A DNA stretch of 64,000 nt from contig BFEA01000305.1 in assembly GCA_003427395.1 (NCBI GenBank), forward strand, positions 143,302 through 207,301, read 5' to 3'. This DNA comes from Chara braunii. Taxonomy: Eukaryota; Streptophyta; Charophyceae; Charales; Characeae. The notes beneath the pieces are model-generated. The model did not search any database. It worked only from the letters and a program-made list of their open reading frames with translations, and had not been told where the DNA came from. Below, piece by piece: positions 43,806 through 54,229 of this stretch. Each line of letters opens with the position of its first letter. Position 1 is the stretch's first letter. Position numbers and translations under genes: made by a program.

Positions 43806-45524
43806 CGCGCGCGCGTGGAAGTCCATGATAGGAATAAAGAACTTGGTCTTCTTGCCATTTTCCGGGTTGTCCACCAACAGTCTTGGCATTAATATCTTCG
43901 GGATCATTCCAAATGGAAACTTGTCTCGTATGGCCGTCTGAACCAATGTGGCCATCGTTGTCGGCATCGGCGACTCCCGCGACGTTACCGTGATTAGGTT
44001 CGTTACTCCATCTGTAGAGGCCCAACCTATGAACCATAACTCATTCCTCAAAATCGTGCAGAAAAACGGCAAAATCTTCGCCTCGATGTTGTCTTGTTGG
44101 CCTTTATTCACGACGACTTGTATCCGTCTCCAGGTTGTCTTTGTCCCTGGAATCCCGATCTCACGGGAACCTTGGGAAGCATCTAATTGCGAAGAGCTTG
44201 ACCTTTCTTTCCACAACTCTTGATTCAATGAGACACTCCCTTCCCTGCTCAGGCGTCGTTGTTTACCCGGAGTATGATCACCTCTTTGGTTCCCCTGCGT
44301 TCGGCTTGTTGATCCTTTTGCCTCCGATATGAGCGAACCTTGCCCATGCAGCCTTCTTCCTAGCTGTCCCCCTTCTGGTTCCAATCTCACCTCGTCACTC
44401 CGCAATCTTCTATTATTCTCCTCATTGCCCTGACTGTTCCTTGATATGTCTTGACCTCCTTCTTGAACCCTCGACGCCTCCCTGTTCCTAGACTTCGGAG
44501 TTTCGTATCCTGCTTGTTGTTTCCGGAATAGCCCTTGTCTTGCGCCCCCCATTGGACCGTACATGCCCCCTTGCATACCTTGGTGCATATCCAATCCACA
44601 TGATATCCCAAATTGGCCGCTTGTGCCCTGCGCCATCCATGGAACAAATGCCGAGTAGATGTTCTGGACACCTAGCGGTAGACCCCTTTGCTCCAGATTT
44701 TTGTAGGGAACGCCCCTAAGTCTTCCTGGAGAGAACATCGGATTCATGTGGCTTGCCTCCATGCCGCTTGGTTGAGGCACTAGCGACGCTCCTTGTATAC
44801 CTCCTGATGCACTTGACCTTGGACCGAGGGGCCCCTGGTATTCTCGCCTTGCTTCCTGGTGTGTTCCTTGAGTTCCTAGTGCCAAATTCGGGGATCCATC
44901 TTGGGATTGACGTTGATTCCTCCTGCATTGATCGTTCGAGTGAAAAAAGGTTCTACATCTTCCACACCTCGGAGTATCTGATGAAGCCAAACTAACCGTC
45001 ACCGTATCTCCGTCGTACGGAATTACCGAGATTTTGTCCTTCATATTTTGACCTGCCTCAGGGTCGATATCAAACTTCAGGTTGATAAGTGAGGGTTTGA
45101 TTCTGTCTGGTTCGGGAGGGTGCGCCACGAGCACCGTCCCGATTGCCTTCTGCACCTGGGCTTCCAGGTATAGCATGGCGTCAATCGGAACCTGCACTGC
45201 CACCACCCAAAAGTTTGCTTCATTCTCTCTTTTCCGCTGCTCCCTTAGTTGTGCCCGCGTCAACCATGGCTTGAAGACAAATACATATCTCGTCGAGCCT
45301 AACGTAATTTTGTCTTGCCCTTTGTTAATCAACCACGTTATCGTACCAAATACCCTTGGCGTGTTTTCTGCAAGTTGCACTGGTGCAGCCCCGACAACTC
45401 GACGACGAGAGTACGGAAGGAAGATTAGGCCCTCGCCGAGGTGAGCGACACGCGCGGGGTATCGGTGGCAAGGTGCAACCACGCGCGGCACGGATGTGCG
45501 CGGCATGAGTGTGCGCGGCGTCAT
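43512..45524 (-). CDS. LINE ORF1 protein with CCHC knuckle
   Basis: A 670-residue open frame. Residues 80-180 (FVFKPWLTRAQLREQ, NFWVVAVQVPIDAML, LINLKFDI) resemble the DUF4283-type RNA-binding region of plant LINE ORF1. At about 187-200 CGRCRTFFHSNDQC is a C-x2-C-x4-H-x4-C zinc knuckle. A long Gln/Gly/Arg/Ser-rich region follows. Near the C-terminus a pure (CT)n microsatellite (43737-43801 on the plus strand) encodes about ten Arg-Glu pairs. The product would coat the LINE RNA. It is intact over 2 kb while ORF2 is broken; the first 40 residues may be read-in from flanking DNA. Confidence 0.75.
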
Positions 45525-45539
45525 GAGCCAGCATGGACA

Positions 45540-46960
45540 CGCGACGTCTAATCTTATTTTTGTTATTCATTTATTTTATAAATTTTTATTGTTTTCTAAG
45601 GTTTTAGCGTGGTGGTTTGTTCTTAGGTCAACGCCAGGGCACGGAGGGCGCTTTGGCCACAACACGGGAGAAGACTTGGGCGACGGGGTCGTTGCGGGTG
45701 TACGGTCCGCCATCCGCCGATTGCCATGGGAGGTTTGTGTATGAGCGTGTCCGTTGGGACACAAAAACTGGTGACCTGTGCCCGGGCGCAGAGGGGCGAA
45801 GCAGCCCGGGGCGTTGTGAAGAGGCCGTAGCGGTACAGCGATAAACTGCAGATTGTGGGGAAACCGTGTAGCAGCCACATCCGTGCTCTAGCCTCCAACA
45901 AAGGAATATGTGGGAGCTGCGCCCACCAGCAGGTGCTTTACCTGCTATGATCGGTGGGTGGTACCAACCAGGGGTCAGCCGGTAGCATCGGGGTCGAACT
46001 TCTTCGATGGGCCGGTTACTGCGCCTCCCCTCCGGTCCCGTCGCCCTATGGGGATCAGTAGTACCTGCTCAGTGTCGCTGGGGGGGGGGGGGGACCGACG
46101 ACATAGTTCTGAGCAGCGGATGGTGGGTCCGACCGGACAGCGCCAAGCAGCGGACAGGCAAGTAGCGCAGCGGGCGACGAGTAGTAAGGCAAGGCGGGCG
46201 ACGGGCGCTGAGACTGTGCAGGGAGGCAGACGAGCGGCGGGAGCTGAGTTAGCAATAGCAGGGGAGATAGGCAGCGGGCCGCTAGCGAACGGGTGGCAGT
46301 GCGAGAATGAGACGGAGTGTGGCCGGGCGCAGCAGAGGCGTGGCTGTATCCAGGCACAGACGGGGAGCGACCGGCAGCAAAGAAAGGGCTGTGAAAAATT
46401 GGAATGAATGTGGACGACGTACCCACCAGGTGCATGTAAAGAAGAGGGGGTGGGCTATGGCGGAGCAAGCGAGACAGGGAGGAAGAAAGGATATCCCCCT
46501 CGATCCCCGACCAAATCGAGGGAGGGAAGAGTCGTTTTGGGGCTTATGATGGTGGGCCACTTCGAAGGTGAGGTTAGTTTTAGCAATAAGGTAGTAGAGA
46601 GAGAGATTAGTAGAAAAGTTAGTGCGCGGGAGATGGCAGAAACAGAAATGGGAGGGAGCAAAAGTTATCATATCTCGGTCATTCCTTGACCGATTTCGTT
46701 GAAATAAAGCTCTGAATGGGGGGGTTGGGGCGTCGCGAGTTGACTGGCGGTGTCGGATTGGGCAATGGAGCAATAGATTTGGAGCTATAAGGTTCATAGG
46801 CTGCGCGGAGGTACTGGGGAGATAGCCATGTCTGAGGTCGATGGTCTGTGCCAGACTCGTTGACAAAAGGTTAATGGACCTTATACTTTTCACCGAATAT
46901 ATAACGAATAGAGTCTTATATGTGGTAGACCGAAGGTAAACATATTCATTGAGTGATCAT
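45540..46960 (+). repeat. Diverged TGTCGG-element fragment F
   Basis: Loosely colinear with the 18.0-19.5 kb part of copy A and 57.8-59.5 kb of copy C: AT-rich stretch, GTACGGTCCGCCA block, GGGGTCAGCCGG-like block, and the series of short segments that each begin with a conserved TTCCTTGA... motif and a GGGGTTT run. A poly-G run lies at 46081-46093. No coding region recognised. Confidence 0.5.
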
Positions 46961-46989
46961 ATACTTCGGGTTTTACTTAGTCGTTTTTG

Positions 46990-48230
46990 AGTTTTTATAT
47001 CTAGGTGGATTCGGTGTTTCGCTAGCGAAACGCACTTCGGGATTTTCGTGATTCACTTAGTTAAATCCTAACGTTATATCCCCCTGAGATTCGGTGTTTC
47101 GTTACCGAGACACACTTCGAGATTTTCAGGGTTTCCTTAGCTGTATTCCATTGTTAGGACGCCCCCAAATTCAGTGTCTCGTTACTGAAACACACTTCGT
47201 GGTTTTCGGGATTTACTTAGTTGTATTCCGATGTTATATCCCCATAAGATTCGGTGTTTCGTTACCGAAACACACTTCGGGATTTTCGGGGTTTCCTTAG
47301 TTGTATCGCACTATTAGACCTCCCACAAATTCGGTGTTTCGTTACCGAAACATACTTCGGGGTTTTCTGCATTTACTTTGTTAAATTCCAATGTCATATC
47401 CCCCTAAGATTCGGTGTTTCGCTAGCGAAACGCACTTCGGGATTTGCAGGATTTACTTAGTTAAATCCTAATGTCATATCCCCCTGAGATTCGGTGTTTC
47501 GTTATCGAAACACACTTCGGGATATTCGGGGTTTCCTTAGATGTATCCCACTGTAGACCCCCCATAAATTCGGTGTTTCGTTACCGAAACATACTTCGGG
47601 GTTTTCGAGATTTACTTTATTAAATTCCAATGTCATATCCCCCTAAAATTCGGTGTTTCCTTATGGAAACGCCCTTCGGGATTTTCGTGATATACTCAGT
47701 TAGATCCTAATGTCATATCCCCCTGAGATTCAGTGTTTCGTTACCGAAACAGACTTCAGGATTTTCGGGATTTCCTTAGTTGTATCCTGTGTAGCACACC
47801 GAACATGTTCAGAGCTTTTCCGAACGTCCGAACATATTCGGGTGTTCGGCCGAACGCCACCCGAACGTGTTCGATCGAACATATTCAAAAAAAAAAAAAA
47901 AAACTTCTTTTTGGGTTTTTTATTTTTAACTCGAGTTTGGTTACGCAAAGTTGTTTGTATTATTATTTTACATCACATATATTTTTTCTGATTTTTTTGA
48001 GAACTTGATTATTATTTTCTTAAATATTTTTACGTTCGCGTGCGGAAACTTCTGGTGCTTGTTCGCGTTCGGTCCTGAACGTTCGGGTTCGGTCACCAAA
48101 CCCGAACACGATGCTACACAGGTTGTATCCCACTGTTAGACCCCCCACAAATTCGGTGTTTCGCTACCAAAACACACTTCGGGGTTTTCAGGATTTACTT
48201 AGTTGTATTCCAATTTTATATCCAGATTAA
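46990..48230 (+). repeat. 80-bp satellite array 1 (interrupted)
   Basis: Around eleven tandem monomers of 80 bp, each with ATTCGGTGTTTCG, a central dyad of the form GTTTCGNTANCGAAAC, CACTTCGGG, and a spacer ending TTAG. Spacers come in several versions. The MITE at 47786-48122 splits the array. Reading frames across it repeat every 240 bp and are artefacts of the repeat. Confidence 0.9.
47786..48122. mobile_element. 337-bp MITE inserted in the satellite
   Basis: Perfect 11-bp terminal inverted repeats, CCTGTGTAGCA (47786-47796) and TGCTACACAGG (48112-48122), are flanked by TTGTAT on both sides (47780-47785, 48123-48128). An 8-bp duplication TTGTATCC is equally possible if two TIR bases are assigned to the target, which would suit the hAT superfamily. 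Subterminal regions are rich in GTTCGG/CCGAAC motifs and the centre holds a poly(A) run. The interrupted satellite monomer gives the empty site exactly. Confidence 0.88.
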
Positions 48231-48236
48231 TTTATT

Positions 48237-48333
48237 AGAAAAGATTAAACGGAAAAAAAAAAGGCTCCAAGATTTGGGGGGAGTGAGAGGAAAAACACAC
48301 AAACAACTCAAGATGAAAAACTTGATCAAACAG

Positions 48334-48387
<54 letters not shown>

Positions 48388-48490
48388 GAAAATATTAAAC
48401 GAAAAAAAATAAAAAAACTCGAAGATTTGGTGGGCGGGGGGAGGAAAAACACACGAAAAACTCAAAATAAAAAACTTGAACAATTTTGAA
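48237..48490 (+). repeat. Duplicated segment flanking poly(A)
   Basis: About 48245-48330 and 48400-48485 share AAGATTTGG, GGGAGG-like runs, GAGGAAAAACACAC and ACTCAA-AT-AAAAACTTGA. They are separated by a 49-nt A run, giving a tandem unit of about 155 bp. Confidence 0.65.
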
Positions 48491-50771
48491 AACACGAAAT
48501 TCGGTTAGTGTCAATCAGCTGAGGTTGGAAAGAAGTGTCTGCAACATCTCTTATCTCAACATTACTTGCAGCAACAGGAATGATTGTTTTAGCGATGTCT
48601 TCAACAACCACGTCTCAACCAGTGTCTGTAGCAAATAAAAAACTACTCTCAATGTATGTGTGTGTGTGTGTGTATGTGACAAAAAAAAAAAAAAAAAAGG
48701 ACAGAGAGAGAGAAAGAGAGAGAGAGAGAAGGAGAGAGTCAACGAATGTGAACAAGTCTTTGCTGCGGTGATTACCCTAAGAAAACCAAATTATGATATG
48801 CTTGGAACCGGGACCAACATCCCTTACAGAGAGACGGTTAACGGGGGCCCAAATATTCGTCATTTTCGTTGGCAATTGTGGTGCAAATTTCATCAAAATT
48901 TTTAAAAACAAACGATATGAGACCATTGTACGAACATCAAAAAAAAGGAAACAGGCAAAAAAAAACAAAAAAAAAAAGAAAAAAAACACTATGAAACCCT
49001 AACACAAAGACACTGTCCGAGTCAAAATGAAGCGTCCAACGAATGCAACAAAATGCCAACTTTTTCATTATTGATCTAAACGTGTCAAAACTGCACACAT
49101 GACGTACCCTAAAGCACAAATATATCACAGAAAAAGAAAAAAGAAAAAAAAAGCAAAAAAATCAGAACAATATGACAGTTTCAGTGCAATTCGGTGTAAA
49201 ATTCGTCGAAAATAACACCCCTGGTTAACCACGTGTACCCTTACATCATTATCTGTAGATATGGGCTGATCAAGGCAGACCGACCAAGTTGGGCCCTGAC
49301 TGCAATGATTGGGTTTGAACTAGGTAACAAAAAAAAAAAAGATATCCACAGCGAAACAAAAAGAAAGGTGAAAACAAAAACAAAAGGCGAAAACCTCCTA
49401 CAAAGCTAGCCTTAGCAACGAGTACTGTCGCTATATGCACGATCAATGTGTTTTTCAACAACCAACTTCCACATTGCCTTAAAAAAAAGATAAAAAAAAG
49501 AAAGAAATAAGTGAAGGTAATTTGACTGAATGTAGAACCCCGAAAAACAGCAGGCCCCTTACAACTTACTGCCACAGTCCTCCTATAAGCTAGGGTATTT
49601 GACCATACTCTTCTTTTCCTCAAAGGTCACCTTGAGCTCCTCTTGCAACCCCCCTCATGACTGTGAATTGCAATGGAGATGTTTATTTTCATCTATGCTC
49701 GTCAACCTCTCGTCCCTCAGGCATCTGTGAAGCACGACATCACAAAGTTTCTATTGATGCTGAAGTCGGGACACCTGCCACATACATCAAGACAAAGTAC
49801 GGAGAAAAAAAAGAATATGAACAAATCAGTCTTTCAAAGAGAACATGATAGACTTGTTTCATACTACTCAATCTATTAGGTGCAAAAAAATCTGACTACT
49901 ACGTTCTAGTGTTTCACAAACATATTAAAGTTAGACAAATAGCACCAAAATGATAATATACATAGGCTACCAGAGTGGCCCATGACCACTTGCCCAGCCG
50001 GGCCAAAAAATATATATGTATAATAAAAATCATGGTTACGATCCAGACGTCTGGGCTGGTCTGATATCCAAGTCTGGCGTAACCGTGATAAAATTACAAA
50101 AAATATATATTTTTTTACTTTTTATTTCTTATTTTAAATTTGATAAAGAATTTGGATATGACCCTGAGACAAAAGTTGTTCAGTTTATATTTCCGCATAA
50201 CTAGTGTTTTTTGGGGTTTTTTCTTTCTATGCCCTTGCACGGCCGGGCCGCCCTGGAAAACAAGGTGTCCCGGGCGGCCCCGCCAATAGCTTAGTAATAT
50301 ACATTGTTTTCCTTTTTTTTAAGAGAATCATGAAAAAGTGGAAGGTCATACAGTAGTACGGATCTTACCGTCCGGAAATATCTCGAAACATTGATGAGGA
50401 ACATTGATTTTATCTGAAACAAAACCTGCAAAAGAAAAATACAGAAAAAGACACCGAAAATGAAAAGTGAGGACTGAATACATTGCATGGTTAAGATCTG
50501 AACACCCTTAAATGAATCATTCTGACATTAAGCACATTGATTAAGCGTAATAAGATAATAGGTTGCTGACATTATAGATGCCTCCAAGGCATAATGCAAC
50601 TCACCTTCACACGAGAAGTCATGACATTTTGTGTGACAGGTTCTTGCTTGGCAGTTGACAACTTACATCACTATCGCAAACGACATTCACATACACGCGC
50701 ATACAGAGACAAAATATGAAAAAAAAAGTTAACAGCGAAGACACATTTTTTATTCCGGTGTTTTAGATTTG

Positions 50772-50789
50772 TCACATACACATACACAC

Positions 50790-50820
<31 letters not shown>

Positions 50821-50903
50821 GATGAATAGATAGATAGATAGAGAGAGAGACAGACAGAGACAGAGACAGAGACAGAGATAGATAGATAGATAGATAGATA
50901 GAG

Positions 50904-50962
<59 letters not shown>
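50772..50962. repeat. Compound microsatellite (CA, GATA, GACAGA, GA)
   Basis: Runs of CA/TACA, then GATA, GACAGA/GAGACA, GATA again and finally (GA)n, forming one contiguous block about 190 bp long that ends 68 bp before the second satellite array. Confidence 0.92.
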
Positions 50963-50963
<1 letters not shown>

Positions 50964-51029
50964 GATCTGCCCAACCTGCCACAGCACCAAACTTTTCCTT
51001 TGCCACTACGTCCACTTCCTTCCCCCTAA

Positions 51030-52855
51030 ACCCCCAGTGTGTTTCGTTAACGAAACACCGAATCTTAGGGGGATATGGCATCGGAATACAACTAAGTAAA
51101 TCCCGAAAACCCCGAAGTGTGTTTCGGTAACGAAACACCGAATTTGTGGGAGGTCTAATAGTGGGATACAACTAAGGAAACCCTGAAAATCCCGAAGTGT
51201 GTTTCGGTAACGAAACACCGAATCTCAAGGGGATATAGCATTAGGATTTAACTTAGTGAATCCCGAAAATCCCGAAGTGCGTTTAGCTAGCGAAACACCG
51301 AATCCTAAGGGGATATAACATTGGAATTTAACAAAGTGAATCCCGAAAATCCCGAAATGTGTTTCGGTAACGAAACACCGAATCTTATGGGGATATAACA
51401 TCGGAATATAACACAGTAAATCCCGAAAACCCCAAAGTGTGTTTCGATAACGAAACACTGAATTTGTGGGGGGTCTAACACTAGGATACAGCTAAGGAAA
51501 CCCCGAAAATCCCGAAGTGTGTTTCGTTAACGAAACACCGAATCTTAAGGGGGGATATGACATCGGAATACAACTAAGTAAACGCCGAAAAACCGAATTT
51601 GTGGGGGGTGTAATAGTGGGATACAACTAAGGAAACCCCGAAAATCCCGAAGTGTGTTTCGGTACCGAAACACCGAATCTCAGGGGGATATAACATTAGG
51701 ATTTAACTAAGTGAATCATGCATATCCCAAAGTGCGTTTCGCTAGCGAAACACCGAATCTTAGGGGGAGGAATTTAACAAAGTGAATCCCGAACTGTGTT
51801 TCGGTAACGAAACACGGAATCTCACGGGGATATAATATCGGAATACAACTAAGTAAATCCCCAAAACCCCGAAGTGTGTTTCGGTAACGAAACACGGAAT
51901 TTGTGGGGGGTCTAAAGTGGGATACAGCTAAGGGAACCCCGAAAATCCCGAAGTGTGTTTCGGTGACGAAACACCGAATCTCAGAGGGATATAACATTAG
52001 GATTTAACTAAGTGAATCCCAAAAATCCCGAAGTGCGTTTCTCTAGCGAAACACCGAATCTTAGGGGGATATAACATTGGAATTTAACAAAGTGAATCCC
52101 GAAAATCCATAAGTGTTTTTCGGTAACTAAACACCGAATCTTAGGGGGATACAACATTGGAATATAACTAAGTAAATCCCAAAAACCCCAAAGTGTGTTT
52201 TGGTAACGAAACACCGAATTTGTAGGGGGTCTAATAGTGGGATAGAACTAAGGAAACCCCGAAAATCCCGAAGTGTGTTTCGGTAACGAAACACCGAATC
52301 TCAGGGGGATATAACATTAGGATTTAACTAAGTGAATCCCGAAAATCCCGAAGTGCATTTCACTGGCGAAACACCGAATCTTAGGATGATATAACATTGG
52401 AATTTAACAAAGCGAATACCGAAAATCCCGAAGTGTGTTTCGGTAACGAAGCACCGAATCTTATGGGGATATAACATCGGAATACAACTAAGTAAATCCC
52501 GAAAACCCAAAAGTATGTTTCGACAACAAAACGTTGAATTTGTGGGGGGTCTAACAATGGGATACAACTAAGGAAACCCCGAAAATCCCGAAGTGTGTTT
52601 CGGTAACAAAACACTGAATCTTAGGGGGATATAACATCGGAATACAACTAGGTAAATCCCGAAAACCCCGAAGTGTGTTTCGGTAACGAAACACCAAATT
52701 TGTGGGGGGTCTAATAGTGGGATAGAGCTAAGGAAACCTCGAAAATCCCGAAGTATGTTTCGGTGACGAAACACCGAATCGCAGGGGGATAAAACATTAG
52801 GATTTAACTAAGTGAATCTCGAAAATCCCGAAGTGCTTTTCGCTAGCGAAACACC
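51030..52855 (-). repeat. 80-bp satellite array 2 with higher-order repeat
   Basis: The same monomer as array 1 in the opposite orientation, about 22 copies. Four spacer types recur in fixed order: GGGATATAACATCGGAATAC, then GGGGGTCTAATAGTGGGATAC, then GGGATATAACATTAGGATTT (followed by the GCTAGC dyad), then GGGATATAACATTGGAATTT. This gives a higher-order unit of about 320 bp with a few two-monomer skips and one internal deletion near 51765. Confidence 0.88.
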
Positions 52856-52859
52856 GAGC

Positions 52860-54010
52860 GGTGGCGATTGTGCTGAGTAGTGGCGATTGTGCAGTTGGAT
52901 ATAATTTTGAGAAACGCCTAAGTAAAATCCCAAAATCCCGAAGTGCGATTTCAGTAGCAAAATCCCAAATGCACATGCGGATATAACCTCGAGAAATGAC
53001 TAAGTTAAGTCCCGAAATCCCGAAGTGCGATTTCGGTAGTGAAATCTCGAATGCACGTGCGAATATAACTTCGAGAAACGTCTAGTAAAATCCCGAAATC
53101 CTGAAGTGTGATTTCGGTAGCGAAAACCCGACGCACGTGCGGATATAACTTCAAGAAATGGCTAAGTGAAATCCCGAACGTATGTTCAGATATAATTTCG
53201 AGAAAGGACTAAGTAAAATCCCGAAATTCTGAAGTGCGATTTCGGTAGCAAAATCCCGAACGCGCGTGCGAATATAATTTCGAGAAATGACTAAGTAAAA
53301 TCCTGAAATCCCAAAGTGCGATTTCAGTAGCGAAATCCCGAGTATACGCCTGGATATAATTTCGAGAAATGACTAAGTAAAATCCCGAAATCCCGAAGTG
53401 AGATTTCGGTAGCGAAATCCCGAACGCACGTGCGAATATGACTTCGAGAAACGGCCAAGTAAAATCCCAAAATCTTGAAGTGTGATTTCGGTAGCGAAAT
53501 CCCGACGCATGTTCGGATATAACTTCGAGAAATGGCTAAGTAAAATCCCAAAATCCCGAAGTGCGATTTCAATAGCGAAATCCTGAACGCACGTGCGGAT
53601 ATAACTTCGAGAAATGACCAAGTAAAATCCCGAAGTGCGATTTCGGTAGCAAAATCATGAACACATGCGTGGATGTAATTTCGAGAAACGGCTAAGTAAG
53701 ATCCCGAAATCCCAAAGTGCGATTTCAGTAGCGAAAATCCCGAGCATACGTTCGGATATAATTTTTTGAGAAACGACTATGTAAAATCCCGAAATCCCGA
53801 AGTGTGATTTTGGTAGCAAAATCCCGAACGCACGTGCGAATATAACTTCGAGAAATGACCAAGTAAAATCCCGAAATCCCGAAGTGCGATTTCGGTAACG
53901 AAACCCCGAACGTAGGCCTGGATATAATTTCGAGAAACATCTAAGTAAAATCCCGAAATCCCGAAGTGCGATTTATATAGCGAAAATCTCGAACGTCCAC
54001 CTGGATACAA
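52860..54010 (-). repeat. Related 77-80-bp satellite subfamily
   Basis: About fifteen monomers with CCCGAAGTGCGATTTCGGTA, GCGAAATCCCGAA and GGATATAACTTCGAG. Shared framework with array 2 (CCCGAAGTG, central dyad, GGATATAAC, CTAAGTNAA) shows common descent. The dyad is GATTTCG-GTAG-CGAAATC here. The boundary near 52855 is abrupt. Confidence 0.88.
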
Positions 54011-54229
54011 TTTCGAAGAACACTAGGTTGGCTTTAGAGAGTTGTCCATCATGTTAATGGACATTTCGGGTTTAAAAAACCATGAATTCGCAAAAATGAA
54101 TTTCGTCTTCATGAATACAAAGCACGAATTGAGGTTTAAAAACCACGAATTCACTAACATTTCATTTACAAGCTTCGCTATTCAGTTCGGCGAATTTTCT
54201 GGGGTCCATTAACCACGAGTGGACTCGTT

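Larger units (their letters stand above)
38830..45524 (-). mobile_element. LINE (non-LTR retrotransposon), decayed and internally inverted
   Basis: On the minus strand: ORF1, endonuclease, reverse transcriptase, zf-RVT, a 3' untranslated stretch, and a 25-nt poly(A) tail (the T run 38830-38854 on the plus strand). Gene order and the zf-RVT-like C-terminus match plant L1-type LINEs. Stops, frameshifts, two substituted RT aspartates and an inverted 480-bp internal segment make it non-functional. No target duplication could be matched, and the 5' end is placed only at the ORF1 start. Confidence 0.9.
48231..51029. other. Low-complexity spacer between the satellite arrays
   Basis: A/T-rich DNA with poly(A) (48336-48384), TG/A/GA microsatellites (48657-48735) and several A-rich blocks (about 48938-48987, 49125-49160, 49485-49505). 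A short IR ATCATGGTTACG / CGTAACCGTGAT lies near 50028-50090. No credible gene recognised. Confidence 0.55.

Noticed and set aside
46990-54010. Series of similar short ORFs as a repeat-protein family
   Set aside because: They follow the 80-bp satellite, whose unit is not a multiple of three, so the frames only recur every 240 bp.
51030-54010. CRISPR array
   Set aside because: Regularly spaced dyads resemble repeats, but the spacers are themselves repeated in a fixed order and the context is eukaryotic satellite DNA.
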